Shown in pieces: positions 43,133 through 52,306 of a DNA stretch of 64,000 bases. Each line of letters begins with the position of its first letter. Position 1 is the first letter of the stretch. Source of the stretch: Pseudomonas inefficax (GTDB taxonomy: Bacteria > Pseudomonadota > Gammaproteobacteria > Pseudomonadales > Pseudomonadaceae); NCBI RefSeq assembly GCF_900277125.1, contig NZ_OPYN01000098.1, positions 28 through 64,027 of the forward strand, read 5' to 3'. The translations under genes and the position numbers were made by a program. The notes beneath the pieces were generated by a model, which was not told the origin of the DNA, made no database searches, and saw only the letters and a program-made list of their open reading frames with translations.

Positions 43133-44113
43133 TCAACGCGGATGCACGTGCCCGAACAACCCTTGCGATACCCGAACCCGCTGCTCGGCATTTTCGCTGA
43201 TGCCATCCTTGGCCAGCGCCTCCAGGTGCGCCTCGATGGCGTGGGTGCGCTGGGTCAGGCCGCAGTCGTTGGCGATCTGGATGTTCAGGCCGGGGCGGGC
43301 GTTGAGTTCGAGAATCAGCGGCCCCTTGTCCTGGTCCAGCACCATGTCGACACCGATGTAGCCCAGGCCACACAGCTCGTAGCAACCGGCGGCCAGCTTC
43401 ATGAAGCCGTCCCAGTTCGGCAGTTGCACGCCATCCACCGCGTTGGTGGTGTCCGGGTGCTTGCTGATGATGTTGTTCAGCCAGGTGCCGCGCAGGGTGA
43501 CGCCGGTGGCCAGGTCGACACCCACGCCGATGGCGCCCTGGTGCAGGTTGGCCTTGCCGCCGGACTGGCGGGTCGGCAGGCGCAGCATGGCCATTACCGG
43601 GTAGCCCATCAGCACGATGATGCGGATGTCCGGCACGCCTTCGTAGCTGATGCTCTTGAAGATCTGGTCGGGGGTGACCCGGTACTCGATCAGCGCACGG
43701 TCGCGATGGCCGCCCAGCGAGTACAGGCCGGTGAGGATGCTCGAGATCTGGTGCTCGATTTCCTCGTGGCTGATGATCTTGCCCGACACCGTGCGGTAGC
43801 GGTCCTCGAAGCGATCGGCGATCACCAGGATGCCGTCACCGCCGGCGCCTTGCGCCGGCTTGATGACGAAATCGCTGCGCCCGCCGATGATCTGGTCGAG
43901 CTTGTCGATCTCTTTCTCGGTCTCGATGATGCCGTACATTTCCGGCACATGGATACCGGCCGCCAGGGCGCGCTCCTTGGTGATGATCTTGTCGTCGACG
44001 ATCGGGTACAGGTGGCGCTTGTTGTACTTCAACACGTAGTCCGCGTTGCGCCGGTTGATACCCATGATGCCCCGGGCCTCCAGGGCTTTCCACGTCTTGA
44101 TCAGGCCAAACAT
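43133..44113 (-). CDS. RimK-like ATP-grasp ligase of the rlo-type operon
   Basis: 326 residues, annotated in relatives as alpha-L-glutamate ligase-like. ATP-grasp features: DFVIKPAQGAGGDGILVI (ATP-binding Lys and Gly-rich loop), DIRIIVLMGYPVMAMLRLP, and the metal site LGYIGVDMVLDQDKGPLILELNARPG. Such enzymes join a carboxylate to an amine. It is the last gene of a three-gene unit and its ATG overlaps the stop of the membrane protein (TGATG). The acceptor is unknown; I know the operon from P. aeruginosa as linked to osmotic tolerance. Confidence 0.88.
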   Translation of the reverse strand: MFGLIKTWKALEARGIMGINRRNADYVLKYNKRHLYPIVDDKIITKERALAAGIHVPEMYGIIETEKEIDKLDQIIGGRSDFVIKPAQGAGGDGILVIADRFEDRYRTVSGKIISHEEIEHQISSILTGLYSLGGHRDRALIEYRVTPDQIFKSISYEGVPDIRIIVLMGYPVMAMLRLPTRQSGGKANLHQGAIGVGVDLATGVTLRGTWLNNIISKHPDTTNAVDGVQLPNWDGFMKLAAGCYELCGLGYIGVDMVLDQDKGPLILELNARPGLNIQIANDCGLTQRTHAIEAHLEALAKDGISENAEQRVRVSQGLFGHVHPR

Positions 44114-45648
44114 CAGGCGTCAGCCTTCTTCAGGAATGCCTTGAAGCGCACGAGCTCGGTCAGGCGGTAGCCGCGGTAGCGACCCATCGCCAGCATGAAG
44201 CCCACCAGGATCAGCAGCACGGCCGGGAAGGTGAACACGAAGTACACCAGCTCCGGCACCATCATCAGCAGGTGCGCCAGGGAAGCGGCGAACAGGGTGC
44301 CGATGGCCACTTTCATGGCATGGCCGCCGCCACGCTCTTCCCAGGTAATGGACAGGCGCTCGATGGTCATGGTCAGGATCACCATCGGGAACAGCGCTAC
44401 CGACAGCCCGCGCTCCAGGCCCAGCTTGTGGCTGAACAGGCTGATGGCGGCAATCAGCACCACGACGAAGGTCAGTACCACCGACAGGCGTGGCAGCATC
44501 TGCAGCTTCAGGTGTTCCAGGTACGAGCGCAGCGACAGGCCCAGGGCGGTGATGACCGTGAACAGCACGATGCCGAAGCCCAGCTGGGTCTCGCGGAAGG
44601 CCAGGGCGATCAGTACCGGGGTGAAGGTACCCAGGGTCTGCAGGCCGATCAGGTTGCGCAGCACCAGGATCACCAGCACGCCGATCGGGATCATCACCAT
44701 GATCATGAAGGTTTGCTGGGTTTGCAGCGGCAGGCCGTACAGCGAATATTCGAGGAAGTCGGCGTCGGTATTCTCGTCGGTCAGCTTGGCCAGGCGGATG
44801 GCGTTCATCTCGCTGTTGTTCATGCTGAAGGTAACGTTGGCCTTCTTGCCGCCATCGACGGTGATCAGGTTGTCGTCACCGGTCCACCACAGCAGGCGAT
44901 CGCTGGGCAGGCCCTGCTCGCCGGTGTCCGGGTTGAAGTACAGCCAGTCGCTGCCGTTGAAGCTGCGCAGCCACAGTTCCGGGGTTTGCGGGGTGTCGGC
45001 GACCAGGCGGATGGTGTGCACCTTCTCCATCGGTACGTGGGCGATCGACAGCAGCAGGTCGATGACCTGGGCTTTCTTCATGGCCGTGGTGTCGCCGGCC
45101 AGCAGCAGCTTGACGTTGTCGTCGTTGAGGTTGTTGACCCGCTTGATGGTCTCGCTGACGAAGGTCTCGACGTCGGCCGAATGCTGGCGGATCGGCGCCA
45201 TCAGGGCCTCGGCGGCGATCTTCTCGGGGCCTTCCACTGCCAGGCTGTCACGGAAGGTCGGGCCTTTGACCGTGGTCTTCTCGTTGCTGTAGCGCTTGGT
45301 CAGCACCAGGCGGTAGTAGAGGGTCTGGTTGCCGCTGGCGCGGCGGGCCGACCAGGTGACCTTGCGGTTGCCGTCGGCACGGTTGACGCTCACCCCGTAG
45401 TTGTTGGAGATGAAGCTCTCGTTGAGGCTGACGTAGTCGCGGTTCAGCGGTGGCACGAACATCTGCACCTTGACCGGGTCCTTGGTGCTGGCCACGAACT
45501 CGACCTTGGCGTCGATGTTCCACAGGTCGTCGGTTTCATCCTCGGTTACCGGGATGCCGAGTACGAAGATCTGATAAGCCGTGACCGCCACGCCCAACAG
45601 CACCAGCACGGTGATCAGGACTTTCAGATGGAGGGTAAGAGAGCGCAT
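44113..45648 (-). CDS. rloB: Inactive transglutaminase-like protein with C-terminal membrane domain
   Basis: 511 residues. N-terminal membrane helix (about 8-30), a periplasmic domain (about 35-310) with a transglutaminase-like part, then about seven membrane helices (330-495). The whole protein contains no cysteine; where active transglutaminases have the catalytic Cys, this one reads KKAQVIDLLLSIAHVP. So it cannot be a cysteine-based transglutaminase and may instead bind or present a substrate. Five bases after the protease gene. Known in relatives as the osmotic stress tolerance protein RloB. Confidence 0.88.
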   Translation of the reverse strand: MRSLTLHLKVLITVLVLLGVAVTAYQIFVLGIPVTEDETDDLWNIDAKVEFVASTKDPVKVQMFVPPLNRDYVSLNESFISNNYGVSVNRADGNRKVTWSARRASGNQTLYYRLVLTKRYSNEKTTVKGPTFRDSLAVEGPEKIAAEALMAPIRQHSADVETFVSETIKRVNNLNDDNVKLLLAGDTTAMKKAQVIDLLLSIAHVPMEKVHTIRLVADTPQTPELWLRSFNGSDWLYFNPDTGEQGLPSDRLLWWTGDDNLITVDGGKKANVTFSMNNSEMNAIRLAKLTDENTDADFLEYSLYGLPLQTQQTFMIMVMIPIGVLVILVLRNLIGLQTLGTFTPVLIALAFRETQLGFGIVLFTVITALGLSLRSYLEHLKLQMLPRLSVVLTFVVVLIAAISLFSHKLGLERGLSVALFPMVILTMTIERLSITWEERGGGHAMKVAIGTLFAASLAHLLMMVPELVYFVFTFPAVLLILVGFMLAMGRYRGYRLTELVRFKAFLKKADA

Positions 45649-45653
45649 CGGGA

Positions 45654-46190
45654 TTACTCTGCTTTGGGAGCGTCGGTGGCACAGGCAGGTTTGCCGGCCG
45701 CGTATTTAAGGCTTGGGTCGACCAGCGCGTCGAAGTGCTTGAGCGCCTCGGAGCCGATCAGCAGCGGGAACTGGAAGGCGCTGCGGTCGGTGAGGTTGAC
45801 TTCGATGGTGCGCACGGCCTGGCCCATGCAGATTTCAAGTTCGATGACCGGGCGTGCGGTGTAGGCCTTGCCCGACTCAGCATCATAGTCGCCGGCCCGG
45901 CGCTTGATCTTGCTTACGCGTGCCAGCGGGCGTTCGATAGGGTGCGAATGGGCGGCGTCGATGGCCAGGTAGAAGCGCACCCAGCTTTCGCCGTTGCGCT
46001 TGAAACGCTTGATGTCGCGGGCGCTGAGCGAGGCGGTCTTGGCGCCGGTGTCGAGCTTGGCGGCCACTTCCAGGTCCAGGTCGCCCAGGCGTGCATATTC
46101 GTTGAGACCGTACACGGTCTTGCCTGCGGCCTGGCCAAGGGCCGGCAGCAGGGTGAGGCAGAGCAGCAATAATGCGGGTGTAAGTCTCAT
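45654..46190 (-). CDS. rloA: Retropepsin-like aspartic protease (so-called ATP-dependent zinc protease)
   Basis: 178 residues. Sec signal peptide (about 1-22) then one retropepsin-like domain with the catalytic-type triplet DTG at 47-49 (AKLDTGAKTASLSA) and the FPLLIGSEALKHFDALVDP end typical of the family. One such domain per chain implies a dimer. Old annotation as zinc protease is misleading. Start at 46190 gives a clean signal peptide; upstream codons in this frame (to 46298) form a run of Ala-Leu-Asn repeats and look non-coding. First gene of the operon. Confidence 0.85.
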   Translation of the reverse strand: MRLTPALLLLCLTLLPALGQAAGKTVYGLNEYARLGDLDLEVAAKLDTGAKTASLSARDIKRFKRNGESWVRFYLAIDAAHSHPIERPLARVSKIKRRAGDYDAESGKAYTARPVIELEICMGQAVRTIEVNLTDRSAFQFPLLIGSEALKHFDALVDPSLKYAAGKPACATDAPKAE

Positions 46191-46434
46191 ATTCCTGGCG
46201 CGGTGCAGTGCAAGGTTCGGGGCTGTTTTCAAAGCCATGTTCAGGGCCGTGTTCAGGGCAAGGCGACTGGCAGCGACTGCGCAAGCTTCCTCGTTCATCT
46301 GTCAACAGCATGAATGGATGACAGACAGGCTATCCATACTCCAACGGAGGCGCGGCATTCTATCACGCCGGCGCCTTGACGCCAGCGGTGCGCGTTCAGA
46401 CAGCATCGGGCAGGCGTTAGTTCGTTCTTAGACG

Positions 46435-46519
46435 ATTGTCGACAATATTCATTTTGTCTTTGACTGCAACGGTCGAATTAGCTAATTTCTGGCAAAGAGA
46501 TTTGCAAGGTGTCGACAAT
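46435..46519 (+). promoter_or_regulatory. prp promoter flanked by two GntR-type operators
   Basis: A perfect palindrome ATTGTCGACAAT lies at 46435-46446 and a near copy GTGTCGACAAT at 46509-46519, directly before the regulator's ATG. Between them a partial promoter TTGACT (46460-46465), 17-base spacer, TAATTT (46483-46488) is visible. TTGTCGACAA is the operator type expected for FCD-GntR regulators, so self-control of the operon is likely. The rest of the gap from 46191 shows no gene. Confidence 0.6.
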
Positions 46520-47236
46520 ATGCAAGACCTATCCGCCCCCAGCCCGGGGCTGGCAGACGAAACGGAAACCTTGTCCGAAAACGTCTTCCGGCGCATCCAG
46601 GCGGCCATCGTCAAGGGCGATATCGCCCCCGGCAGCAAGATTTCCGAGCCGGAGCTGGCGCGCACCTACGGCATCAGCCGCGGGCCGCTGCGCGAGGCCA
46701 TCCACCGCCTCGAAGGCCAGCGTCTGCTGGTGCGCGTGCCGCATGTGGGGGCACGGGTGGTTTCGCTCAATCACGCCGAACTGATCGAGCTGTACGAAAT
46801 TCGCGAATCGCTGGAAGGCATGGCCTGCCGCCTGGCCGCCGAACGCATGAGCCAGGCCGACATCGACGAACTGCGCCGGGTGCTCGACACCCACGAGCGC
46901 GATGCCGCGTTCCAGGCCGGCCTGGGCTATTACCAGCAGGAAGGCGACTACGACTTCCATTACCGGATCATCCAGGGCAGCGGTAACCAGACCTTGGTCA
47001 AGATGCTGTGTGGCGAGCTGTACCAACTGGTGCGCATGTACCGCATCCAGTTCTCGGCCACGCCCAACCGGCCGCGCCAGGCCTTTGCCGAACACCACCG
47101 CATCCTCGATGCCATCGCCGACCGAGACGGCGAGCTGGCCGAACTCCTGATGCGCCGCCACATCGGCGCGTCCAAGCGCAATATCGAGCGTCACTATCTG
47201 GACGCCCACAACAACAGCCCACGAGGTGAGAAATGA
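46520..47236 (+). CDS. GntR-family regulator of the 2-methylcitrate operon
   Basis: 238 residues. N-terminal winged helix ([52 protein letters not shown]) and a C-terminal FCD domain with metal-ligand type residues ([29 protein letters not shown]). First gene of the prp operon, its stop overlapping the prpB ATG by four bases. Probably a repressor released by a 2-methylcitrate cycle intermediate. Start at 46520 has AAGGTG upstream; the frame further up overlaps the operator. Confidence 0.92.
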   Translation: MQDLSAPSPGLADETETLSENVFRRIQAAIVKGDIAPGSKISEPELARTYGISRGPLREAIHRLEGQRLLVRVPHVGARVVSLNHAELIELYEIRESLEGMACRLAAERMSQADIDELRRVLDTHERDAAFQAGLGYYQQEGDYDFHYRIIQGSGNQTLVKMLCGELYQLVRMYRIQFSATPNRPRQAFAEHHRILDAIADRDGELAELLMRRHIGASKRNIERHYLDAHNNSPRGEK

Positions 47237-48123
47237 CTGTGAAGAGCACCCCCGGTCAGCGTTTCCGCGACGCCGTTGCCGCTGAACATCCGCTGCAGGT
47301 GGTTGGCGCCATCAACGCCAACCATGCCCTGCTGGCCAAGCGCGCCGGCTTCAAGGCCATCTACCTGTCCGGTGGCGGCGTCGCCGCCGGTTCGCTGGGC
47401 CTGCCGGACCTGGGTATCAGCGGCCTGGACGATGTACTCACCGACGTGCGTCGCATCACCGACGTGTGCGACCTGCCGCTGCTGGTGGATGTAGACACCG
47501 GGTTCGGTGCTTCTGCCTTCAACGTCGCCCGTACCGTGCGCTCGATGAGCAAGTTCGGCGCTGCCGCCATCCATATCGAGGACCAGGTTGGCGCCAAGCG
47601 CTGCGGCCACCGCCCGAACAAGGAAATCGTCAGCCAGCAGGAAATGATCGACCGCATCAAGGCCGCAGTCGACGCCCGTACCGATGACAGCTTCGTGATC
47701 ATGGCACGTACCGACGCCCTGGCCGTCGAGGGCCTGAACGCCGCCCTGGACCGCGCCGCTGCCTGCGTCGAGGCCGGTGCCGACATGATCTTCCCGGAAG
47801 CCATCACCGAACTGCAGATGTACAAGACCTTCGCCGACCGGGTGAAGGCACCGATCCTGGCCAACATCACCGAGTTCGGCGCCACGCCGCTGTACACCAC
47901 CGAAGAGCTGGCCTCGGTCGACGTGTCGCTGGTGCTGTACCCGCTGTCGGCGTTCCGCGCCATGAACAAGGCGGCCGAGAACGTGTACACCGCGCTGCGC
48001 CGCGACGGCACGCAGAAAAACGTGATCGACACCATGCAGACCCGCATGGAGCTCTACGATGCCATTGGTTACCACGCCTTCGAGCAGAGCCTCGATGCGT
48101 TGTTTGCCCAGAAGAAGGGCTGA
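47233..48123 (+). CDS. prpB: 2-methylisocitrate lyase
   Basis: 296 residues, isocitrate-lyase family barrel. Splits 2-methylisocitrate into pyruvate and succinate. Key blocks: LYLSGGG-type loop ([11 protein letters not shown]), LVDVDTGFG (metal-binding Asp), catalytic Cys in KRCGH and IMARTDA. Overlaps the regulator gene (ATGA), so the two are translationally coupled. A REP pair follows before prpC. Confidence 0.97.
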   Translation: MTVKSTPGQRFRDAVAAEHPLQVVGAINANHALLAKRAGFKAIYLSGGGVAAGSLGLPDLGISGLDDVLTDVRRITDVCDLPLLVDVDTGFGASAFNVARTVRSMSKFGAAAIHIEDQVGAKRCGHRPNKEIVSQQEMIDRIKAAVDARTDDSFVIMARTDALAVEGLNAALDRAAACVEAGADMIFPEAITELQMYKTFADRVKAPILANITEFGATPLYTTEELASVDVSLVLYPLSAFRAMNKAAENVYTALRRDGTQKNVIDTMQTRMELYDAIGYHAFEQSLDALFAQKKG

Positions 48124-48150
48124 AGGTCAAAGATTTGCGTTGGAGCGGCT

Positions 48151-48223
48151 GGCCTCTTCGCGGGTAAACCCGCTCCCACAGGGATCCCACATACCTGTGG
48201 GAGCGGGTTTACCCGCGAAGAGG
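48151..48223. repeat. REP inverted pair between prpB and prpC
   Basis: Two facing GCGGGTTTACCCGC-type units with a short ten-base loop, inside the operon. Confidence 0.92.
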
Positions 48224-48288
48224 ACGGCACAGGAAAACCCGATTAGCCAGCAAGATTTCCATAACAAGTTCAAGAAAGGAGAAACACC

Positions 48289-49416
48289 ATGGCCGAAGCA
48301 AAAGTACTCAGTGGCGCAGGCCTGCGCGGCCAGGTGGCCGGCCAGACCGCGTTGTCGACCGTGGGCCAGGCCGGTGCCGGGCTGACCTACCGGGGTTACG
48401 ATGTGCGTGACCTTGCCGCCGGTGCCGAGTTCGAAGAAGTCGCCTACCTGCTGCTGTACGGCGAGCTGCCGAGCAAAGCCGATCTGGCCGACTACAAGCG
48501 CAAGCTCAAGGGCCTGCGTGACCTGCCGCAAGCCCTGAAGGAAGTGCTCGAGCGCATCCCGCGTGACGCCCACCCGATGGACGTGATGCGCACCGGTTGC
48601 TCGGTGTTGGGCACCCTGGAGCCCGAACTGACCTTCGATCAGCAGCGCGACAAGACCGACCGCCTGCTGGCGCTGTTCCCGGCGGTGATGTGCTACTGGT
48701 ACCGCTTCACCCACGACGGCGTGCGTATCGACTGTACCAGCGACGAAGACACCCTCGGTGGTCACTTCCTGCACCTGCTGCACGGCAAGAAGCCGAGCGA
48801 GCTGCATGTCAAGGTCATGAACGTGTCGCTGATCCTCTACGCCGAGCACGAGTTCAACGCCTCGACCTTCACCGCTCGTGTCTGTGCCTCGACCCTGTCC
48901 GATCTGTATTCCTGCGTTACCGCTGCCATCGGTTCGCTGCGCGGCCCGCTGCACGGCGGTGCCAACGAAGCGGCGATGGAACTGATCGAGCGCTTCCAGA
49001 GCCCGCAGGAAGCCACTGCCGAGCTGCTGCGCATGCTCGAACGCAAGGACAAGATCATGGGCTTTGGCCATGCCATCTACAAAGAGTCCGACCCGCGCAA
49101 CGAGGTGATCAAGGGCTGGTCGAAGCAGCTCGCCGACGAAGTGGGTGACAAGGTGCTGTACCCGGTTTCCGAAGCCATCGACAAGACCATGTGGGAGCAG
49201 AAGCGCCTGTTCCCCAACGCTGACTTCTACCATGCCTCGGCGTATCACTTCATGGGCATCCCGACCAAGCTGTTCACCCCGATCTTCGTCTGCTCGCGGC
49301 TGACCGGCTGGGCGGCGCATGTCTTCGAACAGCGCGCCAACAACCGCATCATCCGCCCGAGCGCCGAGTATGTCGGCGTCGAGCAGCGCCAGTTCGTGCC
49401 GATCGAACAGCGTTGA
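48289..49416 (+). CDS. prpC: 2-methylcitrate synthase
   Basis: 375 residues, citrate-synthase family. Condenses propionyl-CoA with oxaloacetate. Catalytic blocks: YCWYRF-like region (CYWYRFTHDG), LHGKKPSEL, LHGGANEAAM with catalytic His, GFGHAIYKESDPRN with the second His, and the final catalytic Asp region. AAAGGAGA lies upstream of the ATG at 48289. Length and start match PrpC rather than the longer citrate synthase GltA. Confidence 0.97.
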   Translation: MAEAKVLSGAGLRGQVAGQTALSTVGQAGAGLTYRGYDVRDLAAGAEFEEVAYLLLYGELPSKADLADYKRKLKGLRDLPQALKEVLERIPRDAHPMDVMRTGCSVLGTLEPELTFDQQRDKTDRLLALFPAVMCYWYRFTHDGVRIDCTSDEDTLGGHFLHLLHGKKPSELHVKVMNVSLILYAEHEFNASTFTARVCASTLSDLYSCVTAAIGSLRGPLHGGANEAAMELIERFQSPQEATAELLRMLERKDKIMGFGHAIYKESDPRNEVIKGWSKQLADEVGDKVLYPVSEAIDKTMWEQKRLFPNADFYHASAYHFMGIPTKLFTPIFVCSRLTGWAAHVFEQRANNRIIRPSAEYVGVEQRQFVPIEQR

Positions 49417-49429
49417 GTCATAGATCGCT

Positions 49430-49532
49430 GGGGCTGCTGCGCAGCCCTTTCGCGACACAAGGCCGCTCCCACAGGGACGGCGCAGTACCTGTGGGAGCGG
49501 CCTTGTGTCGCGAAAGGGGCGCGTAGCGCCCC
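49430..49532. repeat. Inverted repeat between prpC and acnD
   Basis: GGCCTTGTGTCGCGA-type units face each other with perfect 28-base cores (49448-49475, 49488-49515), flanked by GGGGC-type stems. Confidence 0.9.
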
Positions 49533-49585
49533 CGAGGCCTGAGCCGCACCTGCCCCCGAATACCGTGACCGAGCCTGATAACGAT

Positions 49586-52174
49586 ATGAACACTGCATTC
49601 CGCAAGCACCTGCCAGGCACCGACCTGGACTACTTCGATGCCCGCGCGGCGGTCGAGGCCATCAAGCCCGGCGCCTACGATGGCCTGCCTTACACCTCTC
49701 GGGTACTCGCCGAAAACCTCGTGCGCCGCTGCGATCCGGCTACCCTCGACGCCTCGCTGGGCCAGCTGATCGAGCGCAAGCGCGACCTCGACTTCCCGTG
49801 GTTCCCGGCCCGCGTGGTGTGCCACGACATTCTCGGCCAGACCGCTCTGGTCGACCTTGCCGGCCTGCGTGACGCCATCGCCGACAAAGGCGGCGACCCG
49901 GCCCAGGTCAACCCTGTGGTGCCGGTGCAGCTGATCGTCGACCACTCGTTGGCCGTCGAGTGCGGCGGCTTCGACCCGCAGGCCTTCGAAAAGAACCGCG
50001 CCATCGAAGACCGCCGCAACGAAGACCGCTTCCACTTCATCAACTGGACCAAGAAGGCGTTCAAGAACGTCGACGTGATCCAGCCGGGCAACGGCATCAT
50101 GCACCAGATCAACCTGGAGAAGATGTCGCCGGTGATTCACAACGATCGTGGCGTGGCCTACCCGGACACCTGCGTCGGCACCGACAGCCACACCCCGCAT
50201 GTCGACGCCCTGGGCGTGATCGCCATCGGCGTGGGTGGCCTGGAAGCCGAGAACGTGATGCTTGGCCGTGCATCGTGGATGCGCCTGCCGGAAATCGTCG
50301 GTGTCGAGCTGACCGGCAAGCTGGCACCGAACATCACCGCCACCGACCTGGTGCTGGCCCTGACCGAATTCCTGCGCAAGCAGAAAGTCGTCGGTGCCTA
50401 CCTGGAGTTCCACGGCGAAGGTGCCCGTGCCCTGACCCTGGGCGACCGCGCCACCATCTCCAACATGGCCCCGGAATATGGCGCCACTGCGGCGATGTTC
50501 GCCATCGACCAGCAGACCATCGACTACCTGCGCCTGACCGGCCGCGAAGAGCAGCAGGTCAAGCTGGTTGAAACCTATGCCAAGGCCACCGGCCTGTGGG
50601 CCGACAGCCTGGGCGGCGCGGTCTACGAGCGCACCCTGAGCTTCGATCTGTCGAGCGTGGTGCGCAACATGGCCGGCCCGTCCAACCCGCATGCCCGCGT
50701 CGCCACCAGCGACCTGGCGGCCAAAGGTATCGCCGGCAGCTGGGAAGAAGTGCCGGGACAGATGCCTGATGGTGCAGTGATCATTGCCGCCATCACCAGC
50801 TGCACCAACACCAGCAACCCACGCAACGTGATTGCCGCGGGCCTGCTGGCGCGCAATGCCAACAAACTGGGCCTGGCCCGCAAGCCGTGGGTCAAGTCGT
50901 CGCTGGCGCCTGGCTCCAAGGCCGTGCAGCTGTACCTGGAAGAGGCGGGGCTGGAAAAAGAACTGGAACAGCTCGGCTTCGGCATCGTCGCCTTCGCCTG
51001 CACCACCTGCAACGGTATGTCCGGCGCCCTGGACCCGGTGATCCAGCAGGAGATCATCGACCGTGACCTGTATGCCACTGCCGTGCTGTCGGGCAACCGC
51101 AACTTCGACGGGCGTATCCACCCGTATGCCAAGCAGGCCTTCCTCGCTTCGCCGCCACTGGTAGTGGCCTACGCCATCGCCGGTACCATCCGCTTCGATA
51201 TCGAGAAGGATGTGCTGGGCGTGGTCGATGGCAAGGAAATCCGCCTCAAGGACATCTGGCCCAGCGACGAAGAGATCGACGCCGTGGTGCGCGCCGCGGT
51301 CAAGCCGGAGCAGTTCCGCAAGGTGTACATCCCGATGTTCGCCATTGAGGAAGACCGTGGGCCGAAGGTGGCGCCGTTGTACGACTGGCGCCCGATGAGC
51401 ACCTACATCCGCCGCCCGCCGTACTGGGAGGGCGCCTTGGCCGGTGAACGTACGCTGCGCGGCATGCGCCCGCTGGCAGTGCTGCCGGACAACATCACCA
51501 CCGACCATCTGTCACCGTCCAATGCCATCATGCTCGACAGCGCTGCCGGCGAGTACCTGGCCAAGATGGGCCTGCCGGAGGAGGACTTCAACTCCTACGC
51601 TACCCACCGTGGCGACCACTTGACCGCCCAGCGCGCCACCTTCGCCAACCCCAAGCTGTTCAACGAAATGGTGCGCAAGGAAGACGGCAGCGTGAGGCAG
51701 GGCTCGCTGGCGCGTATCGAGCCGGAAGGCAAGGTGACCCGCATGTGGGAGGCGATCGAGACCTACATGGATCGCAAGCAGCCGCTGATCATCGTCGCCG
51801 GCGCCGACTACGGCCAGGGCTCGTCCCGCGACTGGGCGGCCAAGGGTGTGCGCCTGGCCGGTGTCGAGGCGATCGTCGCCGAAGGCTTCGAGCGTATTCA
51901 CCGCACCAACCTGGTGGGCATGGGCGTACTGCCGCTGGAGTTCAAGCCGGGCACTGACCGCAAGACCCTCGGCCTGGATGGCAGCGAGACCTATGACGTA
52001 CTGGGTGCGCGTACGCCACGGGCGACGCTGACCCTGGTGGTTACCCGCGCCAACGGCGAGCGCCTGGAGGTACCGGTGACCTGCCGCCTGGACACCGCCG
52101 AGGAAGTGTCGATCTACGAGGCTGGTGGGGTGCTGCAGCGCTTTGCCCAGGACTTCCTCGAAGCGAGCGCCTAA
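49586..52174 (+). CDS. acnD: Fe/S-dependent 2-methylcitrate dehydratase AcnD
   Basis: 862 residues, the AcnD length. Aconitase superfamily with cluster cysteines in ITSCTNTSNPRN and CTTCNGMSGALDP, HIID-like DSHTPHVDALG block and the C-terminal swivel domain (DYGQGSSRDWAAKG, VAEGFERIHRTNLVGMGVLPLEF). Dehydrates 2-methylcitrate to a 2-methylaconitate isomer that PrpF corrects. The ATG at 49586 lacks a strong ribosome site; the frame upstream runs through the REP. Confidence 0.96.
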   Translation: MNTAFRKHLPGTDLDYFDARAAVEAIKPGAYDGLPYTSRVLAENLVRRCDPATLDASLGQLIERKRDLDFPWFPARVVCHDILGQTALVDLAGLRDAIADKGGDPAQVNPVVPVQLIVDHSLAVECGGFDPQAFEKNRAIEDRRNEDRFHFINWTKKAFKNVDVIQPGNGIMHQINLEKMSPVIHNDRGVAYPDTCVGTDSHTPHVDALGVIAIGVGGLEAENVMLGRASWMRLPEIVGVELTGKLAPNITATDLVLALTEFLRKQKVVGAYLEFHGEGARALTLGDRATISNMAPEYGATAAMFAIDQQTIDYLRLTGREEQQVKLVETYAKATGLWADSLGGAVYERTLSFDLSSVVRNMAGPSNPHARVATSDLAAKGIAGSWEEVPGQMPDGAVIIAAITSCTNTSNPRNVIAAGLLARNANKLGLARKPWVKSSLAPGSKAVQLYLEEAGLEKELEQLGFGIVAFACTTCNGMSGALDPVIQQEIIDRDLYATAVLSGNRNFDGRIHPYAKQAFLASPPLVVAYAIAGTIRFDIEKDVLGVVDGKEIRLKDIWPSDEEIDAVVRAAVKPEQFRKVYIPMFAIEEDRGPKVAPLYDWRPMSTYIRRPPYWEGALAGERTLRGMRPLAVLPDNITTDHLSPSNAIMLDSAAGEYLAKMGLPEEDFNSYATHRGDHLTAQRATFANPKLFNEMVRKEDGSVRQGSLARIEPEGKVTRMWEAIETYMDRKQPLIIVAGADYGQGSSRDWAAKGVRLAGVEAIVAEGFERIHRTNLVGMGVLPLEFKPGTDRKTLGLDGSETYDVLGARTPRATLTLVVTRANGERLEVPVTCRLDTAEEVSIYEAGGVLQRFAQDFLEASA

Positions 52175-52192
52175 TCAAGAGCAGCGCGGTCA

Positions 52193-52281
52193 CTGTGGGA
52201 GCGGGTTTACCCGCGAATGCGTCAGCAGATGCAACATTGTTTTCTGTTCGGACGCTTTCGCGGGTGAACCCGCTCCCACAG
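52193..52281. repeat. REP inverted pair between acnD and prpF
   Basis: Facing units GCGGGTTTACCCGCGAA (52201 on) and TTCGCGGGTGAACCCGC (to 52275), which differ at two core bases, so the arms pair imperfectly. Confidence 0.88.
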
Positions 52282-52306
52282 GGGCTGTGCAAGACAGGAA
52301 TTGAAC

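Noticed and set aside
49418..51508. 696-codon minus-strand frame opposite acnD
   Set aside because: Shadow of acnD without any known motif.
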